Shown piece after piece: positions 58,173 through 64,000 of a DNA stretch of 64,000 bases; position 1 is the first letter of the stretch, and every line of letters starts with the position of its first letter. The notes below the pieces were generated by a model. It saw nothing but the letters and a program-made list of their open reading frames with translations. It was not told where the DNA came from and made no database searches. The position numbers and the translations under genes are program-made. The stretch is from Diphasiastrum complanatum (Eukaryota > Streptophyta > Lycopodiopsida > Lycopodiales > Lycopodiaceae), in NCBI GenBank assembly GCA_029204225.1, contig CM055106.1:38156036-38220035 (forward strand), in the 5' to 3' direction.

Positions 58173-58533
58173 CTATTTAGTTATGCAAAAAAGCTTCCAA
58201 TAAAAGCATGTTCTCAACAATAAGAACTTGAAATGCCTTACATAGTTACGACCTATAATATCTATTCATAATTTTATAATAGCGTTTAGCAGCTTACAAA
58301 GTACTAAAAAAGAATCAATATTTATCAAAGTAAAATATATTCCTTAAAAAATGAGACTTGCAAGAGTCTCAAATTTCCTAAAATTGTCTTAGTTAATAAA
58401 GTGGTTCAAACAACCTCGCTATTATTGAGCTAAATTGGGCCTTGCAACCATTATTACAATTTCGCTGCTCTCAATTATAGCGAGGTTGTTCGAACCACTT
58501 TATTAATTGTCCTATTGACTAGTTCTAATCTAG
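58173..58533. other. Spacer containing a foldback
   Basis: Apart from the hairpin at 58393-58508, no gene or repeat recognised. Confidence 0.5.
58393..58508. repeat. MITE-like hairpin with arms of about 37 bp
   Basis: The left arm 58393-58429 (TTAATAAAGTGGTTCAAACA...) and right arm 58471-58508 are inverted copies with about two mismatches. They are separated by a loop of about 41 bp. Size and AT-rich ends suit a small foldback element, but no clear target duplication was seen. Confidence 0.7.
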
Positions 58534-58653
58534 TGCTCCATGGCTATATTTGGCCATTCATTAGTAAGCTCATGGGCTAATTACATGCAACACATGACAA
58601 CATGTTTGTGTGACGGATATAGGCAGGAGGACTGCATGAAGAGGTGTGATCTC

Positions 58654-59487
58654 TTTATTGTGAAAAATGCAAAATTAAGCTTGGTAGAGGCCAAAAACCT
58701 TGTATATAGGATAGACACACATGTGTGGAGCCTGTTCCCACGTGTGAAACTAGCGTGCTTTTCATGTACCATAATCATATATGTTGTACATATGATTTAA
58801 ATCAAGTTCTAGTGGCTAAAATAGCCAAAAACTGATTTTCTAGAGATATGACACATGGAACCAATCTAATGATTGCATGAGTCAAATATTTTGAATAGGT
58901 GTCACATCCCATGTGTAGAGGACAGCTCACACGTGTGGAAATAGCTGAAGTAGGCGAGCTTTTGCTTCTAGAAGATGTCCATGAAGATCTCCATATAGTA
59001 GGAAAATAGACCAAAAATGTCCAAAATGGAAAGTTTTGATCCAAGTGTCAAATTGTGTGATGGTGACAAGGCATCCTCACGCATGTGAGATCTAATGCAT
59101 GATTAGTACCTCGAGCTCCAAAAGTGTATATATATAGAGGCTTATTTGGCCATAATCAATGTGAGACACCAATCTTGGTTTTGGAAGCAATTTTGAGTGA
59201 TTCTCTCCATTTGCCTACATTTGTTTTGATTGTTTTGAGGTTCTATCAATGTGTACTTGATTTTCAGGTTGGAGTTCGTACTCAGACAGTGTTTCACACA
59301 TGTGAAACCAAAAAGTACACCTACCTTCAATTAATGATTGTTCTTGTTAGGATTTTGTGTCTAGAATTGATCTAGATTGATCTTAATTTCAAGTAGATTG
59401 ATAGATCAAGTAAACTGACAACCAATCCCTCTTGAGGATTAGATTAGGATCCACTCTTGGTCCTTTTTGTACTTTTTTCACATTTAT
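58654..59487 (+). mobile_element. Solo LTR B (824 bp) with TTTAT target duplication
   Basis: The LTR itself is 58659-59482. It begins TGTGAAAAATGC and ends ACTTTTTTCACA, so its ends are inverted repeats (TGTGAAAA/TTTTCACA). It is flanked by TTTAT at 58654-58658 and 59483-59487. No internal sequence is present, so this is a solo LTR formed by LTR-LTR recombination. It is inserted in LTR C and belongs to the same family as the copia E 3' LTR. A TATA-like GTATATATATAGAGG lies at about 59126. Confidence 0.95.
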
Positions 59488-59531
59488 AGTTGACCTGCAT
59501 GGGGGTTGCATGGTTTCATGCACAAGACTCT

Positions 59532-59651
59532 ACTCTCTCTATATAATGCTTCTTGGTTTCCAAGGGGAGGCTCGAACCTGGGACCAAAGAAACTTTGGAT
59601 GCCAAGCTAACCAGTTGAGCCAACCCCGTTGGGTACTCTCTTTATATAATG
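59532..59651 (-). mobile_element. tRNA-derived SINE-like insert with 17-bp target duplication
   Basis: The insert is 59549-59634 (86 bp). On the minus strand it contains a pol III A box (TGGCTCAACTGG) and B box (GGTTCGAGCC) at tRNA spacing, and GGGG/CCCC acceptor-like ends. The anticodon arm is degenerate, so it is not a functional tRNA. It is flanked by ACTCTC(T/C)...ATATAATG repeats of 17 bp (59532-59548 and 59635-59651, one mismatch). The LTR C copy at 24636-25095 has the single, empty site (24809-24823). Confidence 0.88.
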
Positions 59652-59843
59652 AGGTGGGGATTCTCCCATCGCCACATTGGGTTTAGGTCACTAGTTTCTC
59701 TCTTCTCCTCTTGCTTCACATGGCATGGCTTGGGGGCTAGATCCAGTTTTGATCTAGGTTTGGCTGGGCGGTTTGGCTCCATAGTCTCTTCTATTGTATT
59801 CTCATATCCTCCTCTTAGGGGTAATCCTTTGGGGTCACTACAT

Positions 59844-59856
59844 TGGTATCAGAGCC
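59844..59856 (+). other. Primer-binding site after LTR C
   Basis: TGGTATCAGAGCC, complementary to initiator Met tRNA, directly downstream of the LTR end. Confidence 0.9.
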
Positions 59857-60971
59857 CGACTAAGATGCGATCTTGGATAGGTTGGAAGCAAGCTCTATGT
59901 CGGATTGAAAGCACATGGAGCTATATCCTGAATTGGTGTGCAGAACTCTCAAGGGGAAAATCAAGTTTTGGATCCTCTAATTCTGGTTTGAAGCATGTTG
60001 GCAAGAGGAGTGGTAGAGTGCACTTCCACCGAGTTATCTTTTTGTTAATATTGTCTCTAATTGAAGTGATTCACTTTTGATTTTTTTTGTAGAATCTTGA
60101 GAGAATTTCGATTGATGTAGTATGATTTGTGTAATGAATCCAATAAAGAGTAATAACAAGCAGAACTAGTTATGTTTGTTGATAGATTGTGTGTGTTCAA
60201 TTCATCCTCCTATAAAACAAACTATTAGAAACTAGTAACCATGGTTCTTCTATTTGCATACTGAGGAAATTAATCCTCCAGTGATGTATGCAAAGGATTA
60301 TTGATGGGAACTGCTATTATACAACTCTTTAAATGGTATGTTGTTTAAGCAAAGGCTTGCTAAACCTCATTTATATGATTTTTTGTTCCCTGAAAAATCG
60401 TTGACAGTTCTACTTCCTGGATGGTTGAACTTTTTAAGTTATGAAAAGTAGTTTTGTTTGTGAATGATTGGAATAGGGACCATGCAGGTCCGGTTGTAGT
60501 AATAAGGGAGTTGTAGCTGTGACTGGTGTCAACCCGTGATCTGATGGCTATGGTTTTTTCCATCGTAGGCAAGGAAGTGATGTTAAACTCTGGACCATTC
60601 TATTCTTCAGTTCACAGAGGTAGCAATAATGAGGATGGACAGTAAATCCTGTCTCAATTGCTATCATGACTGGAAGTAATGTTTCCTTTTACTTGTTGAG
60701 GGCAAGGAGATAACCCTGTTAGCAGTTCCAAATCACTCTTGCTTTTCATTTTGTGTATTTCCATCTGGAAGACTTGAGAACGAAGTAGAAAACCAATGAG
60801 GATTGAGCTCTTCTTCATCTATAAGTTTTTGCATGACAAAAGTGAAATCCTATTACCCTTCTCTTTGCAATTATGTTCCTATGAAACATCAGTGGACAGC
60901 AAGGAGTTGTCTGTGAAAATCTATACAAATGTTGTGTTGATGAGGACGGTTCTATCAAGAAGAGAAAGGAT
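59857..60971. other. Leader and unassigned sequence
   Basis: The first 220 bp or so should be the leader of the LTR C element. Beyond about 60080 the sequence is unrelated to any recognised retroelement domain. A plus-strand open piece at 60796-60978 may belong with the ORF that follows. Confidence 0.4.
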
Positions 60972-61319
60972 TTGGTAGTGCAAAGAATGCGGAGCACTAC
61001 TTTTGTTGACCTGGTTTCAGCACATCTGAAAAAATTCATGAAGCATAACTTTGTGTTTCGGTGGCAGTCACAACAATTTAAAGACTACTTGCTGAAATTT
61101 CCTTCGGATGTTGTTATTTCAATCATTGACTTTGCAAAGAATTATTCGTTCAAGATGCAGAACGAGATATTGTCCATGCATTTGTGGTCTAATCAGGTCA
61201 CGATACTTATGCACATAACGTATGTCAGAAACTTTGCAGGTGCAGCTGAAAAGTCTCTTCATTTTTACAAGGGGTGCAAAAAAAGCGAGCGTAAAAAAAT
61301 GAGCATCAAGCAAGCATAA
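60972..61319 (+). CDS. Unrecognised ORF, 115 codons, possible transposase-like fragment
   Basis: It reads TTFVDLVSAHLKKFMKHNFV then FRWQSQQFKDYLLKFPSDVV, IDFAKNYSFKMQNEILSMHL and WSNQVTILMHITYVRNFAGA. From memory, the layout 'FRWQxxQF ... DFAxNYxxxxQxEIxxxHWxxxQVTxH' resembles an uncharacterised protein family scattered in animal and plant genomes that may derive from a DNA transposon. I cannot verify this. The piece has no clear start context and ends in a Lys-rich tail. It is probably a fragment, with further frames at 60796-60978. Confidence 0.4.
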   Translation: MVVQRMRSTTFVDLVSAHLKKFMKHNFVFRWQSQQFKDYLLKFPSDVVISIIDFAKNYSFKMQNEILSMHLWSNQVTILMHITYVRNFAGAAEKSLHFYKGCKKSERKKMSIKQA

Positions 61320-61648
61320 TGCAGACAACATACAAAGATTACTAAATCTGTCAAAGTAAAGCTTTTGTAGTACAACTTCACCTATATAATTGTGATTTAT
61401 AGGTGGACCATTCATGACAAACTATAGAATTACCTCAAACAACATTCATAGATTACAGAAATAAAATAAAAAATTATTCATAACAAATCCATAGAAGAAC
61501 ATTACTTAAATTGCATAAAAAACCAAATTCAATGCAATACATTATTGAAAATTGAACTTGAACTACCATTATTGAAAACATTACTTGAATTACTACTAAG
61601 CAGTGCTTGCAGCTCATTGCCTTTTATTGTTTGCACCGAAAATGATAT
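61320..61648. other. AT-rich spacer
   Basis: Nothing recognised. Confidence 0.5.
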
Positions 61649-62189
61649 CTACCAGCCGTCTCTTGATGACTTGTGGGGATACTTGGCTAGGAATTCGTTG
61701 ATTTTCTCCTCCATGGACTTTGGGTGTCGGAAGGCCCGGCTGGTAGATATGGTACACGAGCCTCTTGATGAGGAGGCTTGTCCTTCCTCATGGCTATGGC
61801 TGGAATCGGCGTCTGTGCCTTGGTCCCGTGTCTCAGCCCTCGTATCAGCTGGTCCTTGGTCTTGGCCTTCGAACCCTTGATCTTGACTTATCACCCCTGC
61901 TGCTTGCTGGCCTTGGTCCTGGCTAGTGCTTGTCTGTGCAGCATCAAAACAAGTGGCAGTGGAATCACCATCGGGGTTGGTTGGGTCTTCTTCTCCATGT
62001 ACTGTTGGCAAGCCTTGAGGGCTTGTTTGGCCTAGGCGAGCTCGTGAGTTGCACTTGCCCGGTACTTGTCGAACTCCGCCTAGTAGATGTTCAATGTTTG
62101 GCTATATACCTACACCTGATGCCTGAAGAGATTCATTTCTGCTTGAGAGAGCAACCTTGAGTCTGGTGTAGGTTGAGCTAGCCAGGCGA
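61649..62189 (-). pseudogene. Low-complexity QDQG-rich coding remnant joined to copia protease start
   Basis: The minus-strand frame 61649-62011 is rich in a degenerate QDQG repeat (SQDQGQQAAGVISQDQGFEG) and ends EEKINEFLAKYPHKSSRDGW. Upstream, to about 62189, another frame reads SQAEMNLFRHQVYSQTLNIY then QAEFDKYRASATHELA and KQALKACQQYMEKK, probably helical. It joins the copia family J polyprotein just after YLDSG (about 62190), replacing the rest of the protease. Not recognised as a known protein. Confidence 0.4.
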
Positions 62190-63288
62190 GTCCAGAGTCT
62201 AGATATCAAGAATCGATATCTTGTTGTTCTCCAACTTTGGTCATGAAAGCTGCTTCATCTTCTTCTTCTTCTTGTCGTTGATTTGAGTGACTAGCTATAG
62301 CACTATGTGCCTGTTGTTGGAACTACTTCTTCTTTTCGTTGTTGTACTTCAAAGTTCAGCAATTCTTGATTTCGTGGCTAGTCCTCTTACAGTATCTGCA
62401 GAAAAGTTTCTACGTTGGTTGAAATGATGAAGAGCTTGAATTCGATCCTGAACCAGAATTTGGTCCAGACTGCATGTTGTTCTTCTTGTCAGTAGAGCCT
62501 GACTTTGTAGATCTCTTGGATCTAAACTTCTGATTTTTTGAATACAGAACTTGAGGATCCGATCTTGAGTCTGAGAAGGATGCTGATCTTCTGATCTTCT
62601 CTTGTAGGAGCAGCGAGATTACTCTTGATAGAGTGAGGTGCTCCTGGGTAGAAATTGCCATTACCCAATTTTTGTAGTCATCAGGTAGACTCAATAATAG
62701 AGTCATGAGTGCATCAAAATCTTTTATGATTGAGCCGGTTGCAGTCATCTGTTCCATAAGATTCTTGAAAATGTTGAGGTGACTCGAGATACTATCTACA
62801 TCAAACATTCTGAGGGTGAAGAATTTCTTCCTCAGATGAAGCTTGGAAGTAACATCTCTAATGTCGTAGAGAGTTGCTAGGATATCCCATGCATCTTTAG
62901 CCGTCTGAACAACACGTATGTGGCTGATCTGAGTGTCCTTGATATTGAGGGTGATTATGGCAAATGCTTTGCCAGTCTCCAATTGGTGATGACGGTTGCA
63001 TCACCTTCTGGTTTGAGCTTTGTGCCATCAACGATGTCCCACAGTCCTTTGGCTAGAAGTATAACCTTCATCTTGAATTTCTCGAGATAATAGTTATCTC
63101 CATCGAGTTGTCAATGAGAGATGAACTAGATGATGGATCCATTTTGGATAAACGAGTTCGTTGGTAAAAACAATAACTGTCGGAATACTGTTGGATACAT
63201 GTTTTCTAGAAAGTCGTCTTGATAGAAACAAGACTGATAATCCGTAGTAGAAATATAGATTATTGAAATGCCCGCTCTGATACCAAGT
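62190..63288 (-). pseudogene. Copia family J leader, gag, zinc knuckle and protease start
   Basis: The antisense primer site TCTGATACCAA (about 63278-63288) is followed on the minus strand by a leader and Gag from about 63140. The open piece 62410-62982 reads NIKDTQISHIRVVQTAKDAW, LRMFDVDSISSHLNIFKNLM and SRVISLLLQEKIRRSASFSD, then a Ser/Gly/Asn-rich tail. After a stop, the zinc knuckle FCRYCKRTSHEIKNC and EDEAAFMTKVGEQQDIDS precede YLDSG, where homology ends. It closely matches the relics at 37793-38601 (gag) and 40170-40690 (knuckle-protease). Stops at about 62407 and 62190-62200 and a shift near 62985 inactivate it. Confidence 0.9.
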
Positions 63289-63650
63289 CGTAAAATCGCA
63301 TGTGGGTGTGAGGGGCAACGAAATCTCGAGGATTGGAGCGTGGCGTGTAGGAACAGAAACACAATAGCTAGCAGCATAATTACTCAAATAGAAGAATTCA
63401 TACAGAGTGCGCAAATGAACGACGTAGTAGTGAGACAAAAATTGCACTCTCATAAATATCAACAGTGAGTACAATAGCTTGAAGTAATAAGTTCAGCTTG
63501 TTGAGCGTGGTAACGTTGGCTACAAATAAGAGCTCTGATTGAAAGAGAAATTCAATAAACTCAATTCAAAATTAACCTACATAGCTTGAATCAACTAATA
63601 TATAGATTTACAAGTGTCGAGGAACCTTATATCTTACAAGCCTTTAATGC
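63289..63650 (-). mobile_element. LTR G, antisense
   Basis: Directly outside the copia J primer site. The same sequence recurs at 27290-27660. The outer end near 63650 is approximate. Confidence 0.78.
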
Positions 63651-63849
63651 TATTTATGCCAATCTTTGCATATGTACAAAGACTTAGAATTTGCTTTGCA
63701 CAGGAACACAGATCATGCTACATAGTAACACAGACAGAAAACACTCTCCACAGCAAGCTCACATAGCAACTGTATTTCTCAAAATGAAATTACACTGTAC
63801 ATATAGTTGTTCACTCAGGCAACCCATGCATGACCCAGGTTGTCGTTGG
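63651..63849. other. Unassigned junction between two LTRs
   Basis: Nothing recognised. Confidence 0.4.
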
Positions 63850-64000
63850 CGGGATGCGTGTCCCGTTGCCTTGCCTCGTGGCAAGGCCAACTGATCCTTA
63901 TCCACTGATAGGACCCACAGTACAGTAACACAGTGATTCTACTTTAATTCTGACTCTCTCCCTTAAAGTAGAGTCTACTTTTTATACAGTCATATACATA
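63850..64000 (-). mobile_element. LTR H fragment, cut by the window end
   Basis: The reverse complement matches 23875-24020 with few differences (AAAAGTAGACTCTACTTTAA, CACTGTGTTACTGTACTGTG, GTTGGCCTTGCCACGAGG). It presumably continues beyond the window. Confidence 0.8.

Larger units (their letters stand above)
58534..59842 (+). mobile_element. LTR C, interrupted by a solo LTR and a SINE-like insert
   Basis: The three parts (58534-58658, 59483-59548 and 59652-59842) are collinear with the uninterrupted antisense copy at 24636-25095. The LTR ends GGGGTCACTACA and is followed by a primer site, so it is a 5' LTR in plus orientation. Confidence 0.85.

Noticed and set aside
59549-59634. A functional tRNA gene
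   Set aside because: A and B boxes are present, but the anticodon arm is malformed and the insert is flanked by target duplications, so it is a retroposed tRNA-like unit.

Overview
This window looks like a stretch of repeat-rich nuclear DNA from a land plant. The evidence is plant-type: a five-exon NPH3/RPT2 (BTB-NPH3) gene relic, an intron-bearing CACTA tnp2 transposase relic, many Ty1/copia LTR retrotransposons with the initiator-Met-tRNA primer site TGGTATCAGAGCC, a plant-type LINE zf-RVT tail and a tRNA-derived SINE-like insert. The sequence is AT-rich with very long (CT)n tracts. I cannot name the species from the sequence alone. I see no convincing intact host gene.

Layout. 0-4 kb: CACTA/En-Spm relics (a minus-strand Transposase_24-like fragment head to head with a plus-strand tnp2 pseudogene). 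4.2-6.2 kb: a block of very long CT/CA microsatellites in a duplicated framework. 6.3-6.75 kb: a CpG-rich field of short inverted TCGGA/TCCGA motifs. 8.2-10.4 kb: the NPH3 pseudogene, followed by a fragment (unit X) that is also present at 17.3 kb. 10.6-12.5 kb: minus-strand copia with permuted domains. 13.2-20.5 kb: unfamiliar split coding remnants, a cluster of heat-shock-element-like motifs and AT-rich filler. 21.3-24.2 kb: a palindrome cluster, then a copia RT-RNase H relic and an LTR. 24.5-31.9 kb: minus-strand LTR and copia remnants plus a Ty3/gypsy integrase scrap. 32.5-37.8 kb: a complete but internally deleted copia element with 795-bp LTRs and CTTTT target duplications. 37.8-42.1 kb: copia, LINE and LTR fragments. 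42.7-43.5 kb: a tandem repeat of about 340 bp. 45.4-59.9 kb: a nest of copia elements, including two copies of an RT-less deletion derivative in opposite orientation, a solo LTR with target duplication and the SINE-like insert. 60-64 kb: an unrecognised ORF, a chimeric gag fragment and two LTR fragments.

The window therefore records successive insertion, internal deletion and recombination of LTR retrotransposons around a dead host gene. The most interesting points are the 731-codon copia derivative ORF, which keeps one open frame across several deletions and carries a C-terminal block I do not recognise; the permuted copia ORF; dated nesting events with visible target duplications; and several families of regulatory-looking palindromes (G-box, CGCG and HSE-like) inside or next to LTRs. 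Family names are from recognition by eye. No database search was run.
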